DNA of 64,000 bases from Paraphoma chrysanthemicola. Lineage: Eukaryota; Ascomycota; Dothideomycetes; Pleosporales; Phaeosphaeriaceae. Under the pieces are notes generated by a model. The model ran no database searches and was not told where the DNA came from. It saw nothing but the letters and a program-made list of their open reading frames with translations. The position numbers were made by a program, and so were the translations under genes. Below, piece after piece: positions 32,690 to 44,354 of the stretch. Location of the stretch: the NCBI GenBank assembly GCA_020744225.1, contig JAGMWG010000025.1, forward strand, positions 124,001-188,000, in the 5' to 3' direction. Position 1 is the first letter of the stretch; each line of letters starts with the position of its first letter.

Positions 32690-34027
32690 CTACTCAACGT
32701 GGTTGATCTTCCGCTTTTCGCTCGCACCCTTGACCATACCCGAAAGGTCAATGACTATGGGAGGTTAGCAATGCTGTACTAACATTCACAGGCTTGTAGG
32801 ACTTACGTGGCAAATCAAGTGGGAAATCGACGCTGGCCAGCATAATGGCCATGAGAATGTACCACCCAAGGAGACAGGTGACGAAGGTAAAGGCGCCAGC
32901 GGCTTCTTGACACTTCATAGCAGTTGCGACATTGCCTCTGGCGACGTTGAGGTAGGCTCCGGCGAGAAGACCGAAAGCTGGGACAAGCGTGAAGAAGATG
33001 AGGAAGAATATCAAGTTGGTGCGGATGGAGCAGACGAGGTAGACGAGGCAAAGGAGTGCCATGGAGATCATGAAGTAACCTGTTCCAAAGGGTCAGAATC
33101 ACATTTGACGTGTATAGCATCATGCTGCGAAGCTTACCAATGCCGACATTGAAGCCCACAGACTCGAGACCGGTGCTGCTCGCATTGCCAGGCGTAGCGT
33201 AAGCAGTGTAGGCTCCGTAGAACGGCTGAAGAGTTGCGCCAAAACCGAGCCAGAAAGCGCCGAAGGATGTGAAGACAACGAAGGGGAAAGTGTTGCCGAG
33301 AATCCACTGGACAATATTAGTAACGCGTCACCATAATCAGGGACGCCATCAGCTGGACTTACTTCACCAACACCGCCAAGAACCATCAACAGTCCACCAG
33401 CGAAGTAGTACCAGCCAGTGCTAGCCGCTCCACTGCCACCGGCACCTCGCCAGCCCATAAGAGTCATACTCAATGGGAAGAGTGAGAGGAGGAAACCAAC
33501 AAGCGCCCTGATCGAATTAGTCGCTGAGGGCTGTAGCATGGGTCGATCATCACATACAAAGGAGTTGGGTTACCGAATGTCTTTCGAAGTTCACCCTTCA
33601 CTTGATTCTGCGGAGAGAGGTAGAGCTTCTCGAACAGCTCAGGTGAAATTGAGATGCTGCCTGCTGTTCGGATTTGTCGGAGAGCAGTATCTGAATCAGT
33701 CGTGTGGTCAAGGTGTTGGTGGTAATCGTTGCCTGAACAAAGTCAGTGATTGTAACACAAGAGAGACCTCTGCTACCAACCATTCTGTCGAGAGAAGTCC
33801 TTCTCTAACGCGTTGTTGTGGTCCGTCATCCTGGTATATTCTCCGTTGGCCGTAGATCCTGCTGACAATGTCTCTCCGTCTCTGGCAGTCGACGCTTCTA
33901 GATGTGTGTTGTTTGCTTCCCTGCCTGATGTGGCTCCGAGATGTGCGTTGTTATGAGTAGTGGCCTGGTGTGTTGTGGCTGAGCTGTGGAAGAGTCCTGT
34001 GCCTGGCTGTTCGGTCTGATAGGACAT
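32690..34027 (-). CDS. GPR1/FUN34/YaaH-family acetate/ammonium transporter
   Basis: Six exons on the minus strand give 357 residues: 34027-33781, 33732-33558, 33507-33363, 33306-33138, 33079-32807, 32754-32690. All five introns are GT-AG and the frame is kept. The family motif NPTPLALVGF (NPAPLGL type) opens the first helix. Then follow GWRGAGGSGAASTGWYYFAGGLLMVLGG, WILGNTFPFVVFTSFGAFWLGFGA and at least three more hydrophobic helices, six in all. Family members (yeast Ady2/Ato) carry acetate or ammonia across the plasma membrane. An unusually long hydrophilic N-terminus of about 140 residues, rich in Thr/His/Ala/Asn, precedes the membrane part. The C-terminus is a short basic tail (KGASEKRKINHVE). 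Confidence 0.85.
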
Positions 34028-37000
34028 AGCGTGTACAAATTTGGGGGCAGGGGAGATTATATGCCGTGAGAGTTACGGGGCACGAGCCTTGACTTTAGAG
34101 GGTTATATTAATATGTCCTAAACCTTGGGGCACTGATGTAATTCCAAAAAGCGTAGACCCCGGACGAAAGCAAGCGATCAACGACCAGACCGTGGACGGG
34201 TGCAGCCACGCCGCCCTTGGTGTTTGGACAGGGGATGGCCAACCGCTGCGGCTCCGCCCTACACTCACTGCACGCCCTCAGCATTGGCAATGCGCCTAGA
34301 CTTAACTGCGACTGGTACCATGACTTTCATTTGCTGAAAAGCCGGGGTAGTCCTTTTATTGCGACGGTGGCTTTTGCTTGATAGCTTTTCATGCTGGTCG
34401 AATAAGCCTCGCAGTACACAGGCCCAAGCTCATCGTACCATGTGTACTTAAATGCTGCATACGCATCCTTGCATTGTCCGGACTGAGCATTGAGACCTTG
34501 AGATGCTGAGCTGAGACTCTTTCGTGCCGTGACGCAATGAGACGAATGGCATTTAGCACAAAAGCTTCATGCTAGACAGCATCATCGTACCAAGTAGCCG
34601 AACAGCCTCGGCGTCCTTGAATCCAAATCGGGCGACAATGGGCATGTCAAGCTATGCAACCAGGATCAAAAGAGGGCTCATAAACCCATCTTGAACCAGC
34701 CAGTAGGACCCTCGCGTCCCAGGAGCTAGGTCCGGTTATGCGGAGTGAAGTGGAGATGAAAGCGTTTGAAACAGCTTGATTCGTGTGGAGAAACATCTAG
34801 TCCAGGCTCTGGGGCTAACGATCGTCGGCCCGTCACCTAACGAGGTTGATTTTGCGGGGAAGCGTGCTAAAACCGCTAATGTAGAACGCAGACAAAGTAT
34901 TCCCGACGTCATGCTCCAAGCGGATCTCTCTGAGCCGTGGGCTGAACACAATCGCTGCCTATTCTTGAACTGTCGTTGGTGTAGACAATCGTGTCAGCCC
35001 TTGGACAAAGAAGGATTGTGCAGGTGTGGGGGAGCAGGGCTGCGCGCAATTGCGCCGATTGAGATGCACAGGCCCGAGCAAGCATCAAGAGTTTCTGTAC
35101 AGTTTGAGCCTACTTTGCGCCGGATATGGAGTCAAGAGAGCGATTAGCGTCAAAGGAGAATGGCGGCGCATTCATCTGAGATCGACAGTACGCCAGCCAA
35201 TGTCAGGTGCACCGAAGCCCGAAGAACTCGGCGAGTGGTCCACTTTCCCCGCATGTTACACTGCGCTCGAATCATGCTGTCATATGGCGGTGGTGTGAGT
35301 ATCGAGACCCATGGCGAGTGTGTTGCGCTCATCCGACGCACTGTCGGAAGGTAGCGGCGGAGCCGTTCCGCAATGGCTGCGCTTTGCCGAATACAGGGCG
35401 CCAGTGCACAGGCACCGTGCAGTGAGCTCCTCTGCAAATCGGTCACCCTGTGAAGTATGGTAAGTATGTCAAGGCATACCGGTAAACAACTACGCGTTTG
35501 ACGGAAGTGACAAGCAGCCGTCCCCACAATGTGTTCGGTAGCTAGTTTTGAACATGTTGTGAAGCTCGAGTTGGACGAGACACTGGCCAGTTGCAGTTAC
35601 AGTCGTGATGATCGGCGCTACGGAACATGGCCGAGTCGGGAATATGCCTTGTTCCCGAGACTGATTCTCAGGTGAGCGAGGATGAAAGGATACTTCGTCT
35701 TTCCAAACGCTCGTGCGATGCGGTGGTGCGCAAGGCCGTTTGAGCAATTTTTCAGCTCATGTTGAGGTGCGCTCGTACGTTTTGGCCGTTCTACCGACCC
35801 AGGTCTTGCAGTGTAGAGCCGCTGGTCCCAGCTAGGATATGGCGGGTGCCGGAATGGAGTCGATCCGCTGAACGTGAAGGTCCCATAACAACTTCTAGGA
35901 AGGTCCCATGCATATCGCACGAACAGACAGGCATTGGCTTCCATGCACTTCCGAGCCTGCGTTCCTCAGTCATGGTAGACGGATTACCCCACAGTGTTCT
36001 GATCCTTGCAAAGTTCTTTTGAGTCCCAGGCACTTGGCCGAGTCCATTGAGATCGGCCACGCCTATCTGGCAATCGTGTGGGCGAAGTACTTGTACAGGA
36101 AAGGTAGGACCCTCATGTCAATAGCCCCGGATTGTCGTACAGGCCGATCTCCGGACCTTGGATTCAGACGTCGCCAGCAGTTGATTGGCGCCGAAAATGC
36201 CGAAATGCAATGCCCGAGCTTTGGCAACATATGCTCACATGTCGTACAGTGTCCACGAGTGCAAACTTCAATCGCCCTTGTTGTGGGTAGCTTCGTGCTC
36301 ATCTTCCCTCATATGGTCGGGTCAGTGCGAATGCCGCGTGTTCCGGTCACTGAACAATCGACCAGGCGAGGTTTCATCGGGACCAGCACGCCTGTGATGG
36401 CTCCGACCCTAGTCATCGTAATGCTTCTCAGTACCTTGGTCACGATGATGCTCTTAGCCGACCCTCTCCTTCTCCCCACCGTTGTAATCGTTGAATAGGT
36501 CAAGCTGACGTGGACAGAGCTCGCTCGATTATCATATCTGCCATCGTTGACTGCTCTGTGAGTGGTTTCGAAATCAAGTTCGTCAGCCCAGTAGAGCCTA
36601 CTTTCGCGCACACGGCCTGTCATAGTTGTCTGCATACGTAAATCGGGGCAACGCGTAGGGGAAACTCGCATCGGTGCAGGTGCTTTGACAGTAGATGTGC
36701 TGCTAGGTGACGAGACGAGTCATATTGGCGAGGGAGGAAGGCGCGATCAATGCTACAATGGCAGCAACTTTGACTTCTTCAAGGACGCGTCCACGACATG
36801 GCTGTCACACACTGATGACGACCACACTTAGGAAGCTACTCCCGCATCCTGGGCAGCCAAACGCCATCCACGCACGATCAGAATGACACCGGTCACTTCG
36901 ACATCCTTGATTCACACCTGTGGTACTCTGGCAAAGTCGATGCCCCACGTTCGCTTGCTGGAAGATCAAAAGTCGCGACTGTTGAGATGACACCGAAACG

Positions 37001-37183
37001 GGTTCTGAGGGAGAAGTGGCGAATATGCTCCGTCTCTATATCAAACTGTGACATGATCCCTGGTACCACGAACAGCCTGCAGACAGCTCCTAGTTATTGC
37101 TCGAGAAGCTTTAGCGCAGGACGCATTGGGCCATCATTTCGGTTCTCGCTCGAGGTCATAGATCAGATCGCGGAGAAAGACTT
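34028..37183. other. 3.2-kb stretch without recognised gene
   Basis: This lies upstream of the transporter gene and downstream of the TPI-like gene. The longest frame is 35908-36498 (plus, listed separately). Minus-strand frames at 35618-35944, 35791-36060 and 36309-36671 are protein-like in places but match nothing I know. No repeat boundaries were seen. Confidence 0.4.
35908..36498 (+). other. Open frame of 196 codons, unknown
   Basis: This is an uninterrupted frame with a start codon and a hydrophobic C-terminal third (VMAPTLVIVMLLSTLVTMMLL). Antisense frames overlap it throughout, and the first two-thirds has no motif. It may be a membrane protein gene, the shadow of an antisense relic, or chance; I give it little weight. 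Confidence 0.15.
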
Positions 37184-37951
37184 CTACGCGCCTCCTACTT
37201 CTTGAATGACCTTCTGCAGATTGTGAATGTCGTGCGCAAAACGCCCAAGGAAGAGGCCGTCCACGCCTTCTGCAATCTTTGCGAAGGTGCCTGGACCTGC
37301 ACTTCCTCCGTAGACAATTCTTGTGACGCCACTCCGTCCCGAGGCCAATTTCCTAAGCTCTTTCGTAACGTTGACAACATGGTCTGGATCTGCAGGCTCT
37401 TTGGCACCAATTGCCCACACGGGCTCATACGCCAGAATGACTTCGGTGTCCTCTGGGACAGCATCTAGCACAGACATGACTTGCGGCGTGCACTCTGCAA
37501 TGGCAGCACCTACAGCTGCGGAGGCGACACTGTGATGCGTTTTCTCGCCAATGCAAACCAGCGGAATCAAGCCATTCCTCGCTGCAGCGCCCGCCTTCCT
37601 CGCAACCCAGTCGTCCGTCTCGCCAAATTGCGCCCTGCGCTCGGCATGCCCAATCTCGACCATTCTTGCGCCAGCCTGCCGTAATACCAGCGGGCTCACT
37701 TCACCTGTGTACGCGCCCTTGTCTTCCCAGAAGGTGTCTTGTGCGCCGAGCATGATGGACGAAGATTCGAGAATGCGCGCCGACTCGGTCAGCGAGACAA
37801 AATCGGGGATTACGAAGAGGTCGGTTCTGGCGTTCCAGGCATCGCCATCGAGCTGCAAGACGCCGCGCACGTACGAAAGCGTGCTGGGCAGGTCGAAGTA
37901 CATCTTGAGGGACACGCCCACGATGCGGCGGGGTCTTGATATAGGAGGCAT
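37184..37951 (-). CDS. Triosephosphate-isomerase-family isomerase, likely not glycolytic
   Basis: Single exon, 255 residues from ATG 37951 (MPPISRPRR); an upstream ATG at 37972 adds seven. The chain has TPI barrel length and motifs: Lys in GVSLKMYF (canonical GGNWKMN), His in VEIGHAERR (canonical LGHSERR), Glu in AYEPVWAIG, and the phosphate-binding end YGGSAGPGTF and GLFLGRFAHD. Thus Lys, His and Glu of the TPI active site are all kept. The Asn before Lys, the Ser after His and the flexible loop 6 (WAIGAKEPADPD rather than WAIGTGKTA) differ. Such TPI paralogues act on tetrulose or other sugar phosphates in some bacteria, so a related role is possible but is inference. It is divergent from the MTHFR gene. 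Confidence 0.8.
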   Translation of the reverse strand: MPPISRPRRIVGVSLKMYFDLPSTLSYVRGVLQLDGDAWNARTDLFVIPDFVSLTESARILESSSIMLGAQDTFWEDKGAYTGEVSPLVLRQAGARMVEIGHAERRAQFGETDDWVARKAGAAARNGLIPLVCIGEKTHHSVASAAVGAAIAECTPQVMSVLDAVPEDTEVILAYEPVWAIGAKEPADPDHVVNVTKELRKLASGRSGVTRIVYGGSAGPGTFAKIAEGVDGLFLGRFAHDIHNLQKVIQEVGGA

Positions 37952-38738
37952 GGTGGTGAGACGGGCAATCACGTAAGCTTGCGTCAGAAGTCTCAGTATC
38001 GGTGTGTTCGGCTTGCAGAAAGGCGTGAAGCAAACAGAGTTCTTGAGAAGCTACCTGGCGTTGTGTCTTCTAATCACCACAAGAGTGCGCACACATAGTC
38101 GGCGCTCGAGACGACCGGAGTTGCCGGAAAAGGCAAGCCGACCACGGACAGCCGTCATTGGCAGGGACCGCTTTGCAGAGCACTCTCGGAATCTGCGGGG
38201 CGCATCCCCAGGCTTCGGAGCTCGAAATTGCTGCGATATTCACTGCCCAAAGCATCTGTTCACATGCAATGTGTCAGCGTTCCCAACATGCCACGCTTCA
38301 CACACACCGCTGCAACACGGGCGGGATCGCGCTGTCTTCCCCGTCACAATGCTCCTTGGCGCAAACCGTCGACCTCCGATTGTTGCTCCGGGGCGCGCTA
38401 ACCTGATGTACTGATGTTCTTCTCCGCTAGAGAAAACTACTCACCGTCATACTCTGCATAGCAAACACACGTCTCACTCAGCATACACAGTAGCAGCTGC
38501 GGTATATGTCGCGAGTACTCGCAGATCGCTGGGCTCGCAAACGTTATTTCGGATAGTAGGCGGTGGGACTAATCTTGCAGAGCGCGGGGTGCTGTCGACC
38601 ATCACACATCCTTGTAAGATTCGGACGCCGTGGGGTACATGGAGACGTGCTCCGACATGGCTGACAAGATGCAGCACTTGGGAGCACCACGAAGTCGCTC
38701 TACCTTTCTCTTTCACTCTTCTTTCCTAGCTCGCCACC
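37952..38738. promoter_or_regulatory. Divergent intergenic region TPI-like / MTHFR
   Basis: 787 bp between divergent genes. The plus-strand leader just before 38739 is pyrimidine-rich (TTTCTCTTTCACTCTTCTTT near 38707-38727), as is common upstream of highly expressed fungal genes. Short frames here have no motif. Confidence 0.5.
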
Positions 38739-40857
38739 ATGCACATCTCCCAGAAGCTTGCGCAGGCGAAGGCCGAGGGGAAGCCCACCTTCTCCTTCGA
38801 ATTCTTCCCTCCCAAGACAGCTCAGGTGAATTGCTCGCCGATGGCTTCAGTGACGGGATGCTGACTTCGTCCAGGGCGTGCAAAATCTCTACGACCGCAT
38901 GGACCGCATGCATGGCTTCGGTCCCCAATTCATTGACCTTACCTGGGGCGCCGGTGGCCGCCACTCCAAGCTGACCTGCGAAATGGTCAAAGTCGCCCAG
39001 ACCGTCTACGGTCTCGAGACATGCATGCACCTGACCTGCACCGACATGGAGAAGTCCAAGCTCGACGAAGCCCTCCGAGACGCCTATCAGTCCGGCTGCA
39101 CAAACATACTCGCCTTGAGAGGTGATCCTCCCCGCGAACGAGAGAAATGGGAGGCGACTGCTGGAGGCTTCCGTTACGCAAAGGACTTGGTAAAATACAT
39201 CAGAGAGCGATACGGCAACCACTTCGACATTGGCGTGGCAGGCTATTCCGAAGGCAGCGACGATAATGACGACGTGGACGAGCTCATCGACCATCTGAAA
39301 GAGAAGGTGGACGCGGGCGCCACTTTTATTGTTACTCAGATGTTCTACGATACCGACCTCTTCTTGGACTGGGTCAACAAGGTTCGAGCCAAGGGCGTTG
39401 ACATTCCCATCATCCCTGGTATCATGCCTATCCACACACACGCCGCGTTCCTACGGAGAGCTCAGTGGACTAGATGCAACATCCCCCAGCACTGGACAGA
39501 CGCCCTCGAGCCTGTAAAGAATGACGACGTTGAAGTGCGTGAAGTTGGTAAAGGTCTTGTTGCAGATATGTGTCGAAAGCTCATCGATGCGGGCATCACG
39601 CATCTTCACTTGTATGTCACCAGCGCACACATAAGTCTGAATGCACTAACCCCCATAGCTACACGATGAATCTCGCACAAGCCACCCGCATGGTCCTTGA
39701 AGAGCTCGATATCCTGCCCGACGTTGAATCACCCCTCGAGAAGCCACTACCCTGGAGGCAGTCTCTCGGACTCAATCGTCGCGACGAGAACGTTCGACCA
39801 ATTTTCTGGCGCAACCGCAATCGATCCTATGTGGCGCGTACACAAGACTGGGACGAGTTTCCTAACGGTCGCTGGGGAGACTCACGGTCTCCGGCCTTCG
39901 GTGAGCTGGACTCATATGGCATTGGTTTGAAGGGCACCAATGAACAGAATATCAGGCTGTGGGGTACGCCTACGTCCATCAAAGATCTTGCCAACCTGTT
40001 CGTTCGGTATATGGAAGGCAAACTCGAGAGCTTGCCTTGGAGTGAGCAGCCCATTACTGGTGAGGCATCATCCATCCAGCAAGACTTGATCGACCTCAAC
40101 CGTCGTGGATTCTTGACAATCAACTCGCAGCCAGCCGTCAATGGCGCCAAATCGTCGGACCCGGTCTTTGGATGGGGTCCTCGCAACGGCTACGTTTATC
40201 AGAAGGCGTATCTCGAAGTGTTTGTCTCTCCTGAATACATCGCCGAGATCATCACCCGCATTGAGCGCGATCCCGAATTCACCTACTACGCTGTGAATAA
40301 AGATGGCGACCTTAAGACGAATGCGCCAAACGAGGGCCCGAATGCTGTCACATGGGGTGTTTTCCCAGGCAAGGAGATCGTACAACCGACTATCGTTGAG
40401 ACGGTCAGTTTCCTTGCCTGGAAGGATGAGTTCTACCGCCTAGGTCAACAATGGGCGAACTGCCACTCGTCTGTTAGTCCAGCAAGATACGTGATACAGG
40501 ATGTTGTGGATACATGGTACCTCCTCAATATTGGTAAGTGCTGCGAAGCTTTCCTTCATGAAGTGTGTATCTAACAAGACCACAGTACATAATGACTTCC
40601 ACGTCACCCGCGGCATCTTCCCACTTTTCGATGGCCTCGAGGTCAAGGATATTGACAAGCCTCTCCACACCGCTACCATCGACTCGCCCGCGACCAATGG
40701 GCACCACGAAACGAATGGCACACGTGGCACAAACGGCACGAACGGCGAGACAAAGGAGGCTTACGGAGAAGAGAAGCAGAATCCGGGCCTTCTTGCTACC
40801 GCCAAAGCGGCCGCCGTTGAGGTCACCAATGGCGTCAAGGGCCTGGCATTGAACTAA
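38739..40857 (+). CDS. Methylenetetrahydrofolate reductase
   Basis: Four exons (38739-38825, 38875-39611, 39659-40533, 40586-40857) give 656 residues. The enzyme reduces 5,10-methylene-THF to 5-methyl-THF, the methyl donor for methionine synthesis. The N-terminal FAD-binding barrel starts at once (KPTFSFEFFPPKT), with FIDLTWGAGGRHS, ILALRGDPP and QMFYDTDLFLDWV. The eukaryotic C-terminal regulatory half (SAM-binding in related enzymes) follows, including FGWGPRNGYVYQKAYLEVF. Splices are supported by restored motifs, for example HLHF|YTMNLAQATRM across intron 2. The last exon ends in a tail with Asn-Gly repeats (ATNGHHETNGTRGTNGTNGE) and AAAVEVTNGVKG that are not needed for the fold. Fungi often have two such genes (MET12/MET13 types); I cannot say which this is. 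Confidence 0.92.
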
Positions 40858-41473
40858 CAAAATTACCTACACTAACGGCCTCTGATCTTCCTGCATTCAA
40901 CACGGCAAGACCCATCATATATGGCGTTGGTCTCACCTGGAGTACAACACTCTACCTTTTGGACATACCAGCACTTCAACAAGCGCATATTACATCTCCT
41001 CTATCTCCTCATGGACGGCGTACTGGGCTTGGAATCTTCACGAATACTTAGGGGCATAATGCATGCCGAAAAAGCACTTGGATGGCGTCTATTCAACCTG
41101 ACGGCCGTAATAGGAGCACTTGTTGCTCCAAATAAAACAACAGCATGACAGCTGGACGACGATCCAAAAGTTGTGGGACGGACGATATGACTTCTTGAGA
41201 TACCCGACCATGCGGCTCAACGCGCGCTGGTCAACTTTCGATTCTATTACAGTAGTATAGCAGAGTTTTGTGGTGAACGAAACGTGTTCATCGCAGGAGA
41301 TCAAGTATTTCATGACTACGTGATAATTCTCCGCTTGACAAGCAATCGTCATCGGAAGGAGCTGCCTCTTTCCATGTGCCTGACGTACACCATAACACCA
41401 CCGCAATGCAATTTCCACAAGCAGCACACATGCGCACACCAACCCATCCACATCATCCCCCTTCTACACCCCC
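40858..41473. other. 3' spacer between convergent genes
   Basis: 616 bp between the ends of the MTHFR and mannosidase genes. Short overlapping frames only; no gene recognised. Confidence 0.55.
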
Positions 41474-43420
41474 TCACGCCCTTTTCGGCCGCCTAAACGG
41501 ATGCGCCTCGGTGTTAAACACCCAATCATCTAAACTAATCATATCCTCTTTACTAAACACGAGATAAAAATACTTGAGCGTTTCCGCCGTCCAGAAACTC
41601 TCCATTTTATCCTCGACATTGTCTTCCCGCGTCGCCGCGCCTTCGAGTTGACTAGTCCCAGGGACGAACGTCACGTCGCGGACCTGGCCGTTGGCGTAAG
41701 GCGTGCGCGAAGCAAGCGTGATGGCGCGGAACATGGTCCATGCGTAGTTGAGATAGATGGGGTCCGCGGTGATGCGGTAGAGAATGAAGACGGATTCGAT
41801 GGCTTCTGGGCGGAGGAGGTAGCGGGGGTCGGTGATGGTGGGAAAGCCGGGGATAAGGTTGCATGTATCTTTTTCTGCATCTTCTGTCGTCGGCGAGGTT
41901 GAGGATGTTGAGGTACGCATAGGGGAATCAGGTTCAGAAGCAGCGATGTATCGACTTCCGCATGTGCGCATCTTTTCGCGCTCCCAGGCTGCTGCGTTCC
42001 AAGGACATTTGGTCCGCGATTTGCATGGCATCATGGTGAAGGCTTCAGGCATGATGCCAGATGGCATGGCGGCGTAGGCATAGACGCAGCCTTTTGTGAG
42101 TTTTGCGCCGAGATCGACGTGGGTTTGATTGGAGAACAAGCGGCCAGCGAGGCCGAACATGCCACCAATAAAGCAGGTCAGGTGTTGTAAATCGGGGTCC
42201 ATGGAGACATCGCCTGGGCGGGGAGAGCGTATGTCGCCGCAGAATAAGAGGTCTTTGCCGACTTCTTCGTTTGGGATATGTGGGCGGAAGAGCATGTGTT
42301 TGTCGATTACAAGAGCGGCGTCTTTGTAGAGTTTCTCGTAGACTGGGTCGAGGCCGCCGAGGAGAGCATGTATCTTGGGAAAGTACTCGTAGGTTGAGTC
42401 CGCGAGGGCGCCGATGGAGAAGAATCTGGATTGATTGAACTCCCCCTTTGCGGCGTTGATGTTGGTCGGCCAGAGGCCCGGTATCTTTGTACTGTTTTGC
42501 GATTCATCTAGCATGGTGGTGATTCTCGCGACCACATCGTAGTACTTCGCCTCCTTCGTAATTTGTGCAAGACGTGTAAACTCCATGGTCAGCGAACCAA
42601 TACAGGCAAAGCACATGGCTGTTTCTGCCGGCCACTCAGAGCGATACGTATTCTTCGCATCTTCGATATCGAGGAAGTTCAGGGGTGTGTTGTTGGTCGT
42701 ATCAAAGGCACGGTAGAGCATCTCGGCCAGCTGTATTGCTTTCTCTAATAGAACTGGCTCCTGGCTGAGATCGTACGCACTCAACAAGCCGCCGAGATAC
42801 CGAATCGTGGTTTCGAAGACACTAACGGTCTTCATTGTGGACTTGCCAAAGTCAATGGCGGCCACAGCTTCTACGGCTTCGTAGAAGTACTCTTTGAAGC
42901 CCATTATCCAGAGCGTGTCAAGCGAATCGACCAGCGTTGCGCCCCAGCCCCCGAAAGTATCCAATCCTCTTCCTTGCACAGGATTGAGCTCATCCAGCCC
43001 CCACGCGTATTTTCTGTAGCTCTCCCATGAGCGCCGAAATTCGTCTCGTACCGCAACTCTTTGTGCTTCTCTACGCCGCCGCTGTGCACTCGATTCTGGA
43101 AACGATTCGGCTTGGACACGTGGGAGCGGCTTGGCTTCCCCAGATGGTAGTGGTATGATTGATTCGATCCTGTTTATGAAAGGTGCCTTTCTCCAATCAT
43201 AGCTTTGCCGGCTGTTCAATCTGCCCCATCTTCCGCCTGTGCTCATATATGTCTCATGCGATTCGAATGGTACGGCGAATGGATCTATAGGTCCAGCAGA
43301 CCAGATGTAGTATGCGCCAAAGGCGAAAGTACTGAAGAGAAGCCATGCGAGCGTTCGTTTGTGCTGGCGAGACATGGGTTTGTATGGGCGCCCACCGCGG
43401 GATATCTTAATTCTACGCAT
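41474..43420 (-). CDS. GH47 class I alpha-mannosidase
   Basis: Single exon, 648 residues. It has type II membrane topology: a basic N-terminus (MRRIKISRGGRPYK) then one hydrophobic segment (about 26-42, LAWLLFSTFAFGAYYIW), so the catalytic domain faces the ER/Golgi lumen. GH47 motifs are clear: DELNPVQGRGLDTFGGWGATLVDSLDTL, ETTIRYLGGLL, EWPAETAMCFACIGSLTMEF, HLTCFIGGMFGLA, LRPEAIESVF and MESFWTAETLKYFYLVF. These enzymes trim alpha-1,2-mannose from N-glycans. A Ser/Thr-rich insertion of about 25 residues near 490-515 is probably a surface loop. ER alpha-mannosidase I and Golgi mannosidase 1B types are both possible. The next gene on this strand, URA5, is 0.9 kb upstream and unrelated. Confidence 0.9.
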   Translation of the reverse strand: MRRIKISRGGRPYKPMSRQHKRTLAWLLFSTFAFGAYYIWSAGPIDPFAVPFESHETYMSTGGRWGRLNSRQSYDWRKAPFINRIESIIPLPSGEAKPLPRVQAESFPESSAQRRRREAQRVAVRDEFRRSWESYRKYAWGLDELNPVQGRGLDTFGGWGATLVDSLDTLWIMGFKEYFYEAVEAVAAIDFGKSTMKTVSVFETTIRYLGGLLSAYDLSQEPVLLEKAIQLAEMLYRAFDTTNNTPLNFLDIEDAKNTYRSEWPAETAMCFACIGSLTMEFTRLAQITKEAKYYDVVARITTMLDESQNSTKIPGLWPTNINAAKGEFNQSRFFSIGALADSTYEYFPKIHALLGGLDPVYEKLYKDAALVIDKHMLFRPHIPNEEVGKDLLFCGDIRSPRPGDVSMDPDLQHLTCFIGGMFGLAGRLFSNQTHVDLGAKLTKGCVYAYAAMPSGIMPEAFTMMPCKSRTKCPWNAAAWEREKMRTCGSRYIAASEPDSPMRTSTSSTSPTTEDAEKDTCNLIPGFPTITDPRYLLRPEAIESVFILYRITADPIYLNYAWTMFRAITLASRTPYANGQVRDVTFVPGTSQLEGAATREDNVEDKMESFWTAETLKYFYLVFSKEDMISLDDWVFNTEAHPFRRPKRA

Positions 43421-44354
43421 GGTGAGTTCTGGAGAGACGCGAGAAGCCTCTCATCCGAAGTGACGCTCAAAAATGCTGGCGTGAGAAGTAAGAAATGAGG
43501 CAGGAAAGATGTGACAGATGCGGATTGCCATAAACATAAGAGCAATAGAAAAGGCAAGAAGAATAGGAAGGCAAATAAGCACCAGTCTAAAGATGCGGAA
43601 CTCGCCAAACTCGTTCACCAATCCATGGTGGAGAATGCTTCGCGCTCAGGACACCTCGCATCTCAGCGCGCTCCAGCAGGAGGAATCTCTCTTGCCAAGC
43701 AAGAGCCACCGCGACTGCCGATCATGGCAAGAGCTACGAAGGTGGCGTGGTTAGTGGAGAACAAAGCCTGCATTGAAGCGCCTATATCATAAAGACTCGA
43801 TCATGTAGAATAGATGAAAAAGGCGCCAAGCGAGGTGACAATTGCGGAGGTGTTGCGGTACCCATGGCGCGCTAGCCACGCGTGATTGCACATTGGCTCG
43901 TTTGCGCTAAAGCCGGTATACGAGATGGTATCCTCGGCAAGACTCAACTCACACATGTGTTCTATGATTTCGGAGCTGGCGCCTGTTTGGTTTACACACT
44001 GCTTGAGACATGTGCTCACCATTCTATGCGCGTTCAAGGCATGTACATCGGCCAAGATATTCCATGGCTTCTGCTGTCGACTGAAGCATGTTTTCTGCTC
44101 CGAAGCATTGAGCATGCTCGGAAGCCACGAGGTCCATGCCAAAAATCGTCAGGATACTTTTGTCTACCCTACACATCCTCGTGATGCCTTGTCAAGTTAC
44201 TCTGTCCTGCAAACCCGGCTCCCGGTCATCCCAAGAGCAAACATCGGTCAAGAAGTCTCAAAGACGTTCACTACGGTTGTGCTCAACTCTACTAACCATT
44301 CAGCAGGAGGCAATGATGGTTCAAGCACTGCCATGTCTCACCTTTAACTCTTCC
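43421..44354. other. Intergenic, mannosidase promoter region
   Basis: 934 bp between the start of the mannosidase gene and the end of URA5, both on minus. A Lys-rich plus frame at 43511-43792 is most likely a chance frame over the mannosidase leader. Frames at 43801-44347 overlap antisense and have no motif. Confidence 0.5.

Noticed and set aside
22655..34027. Secondary-metabolite cluster around the Zn2Cys6 regulator, SDR and transporter
   Set aside because: There is no backbone enzyme (PKS, NRPS, terpene cyclase), and the genes between are a BAR protein and other housekeeping-like genes.
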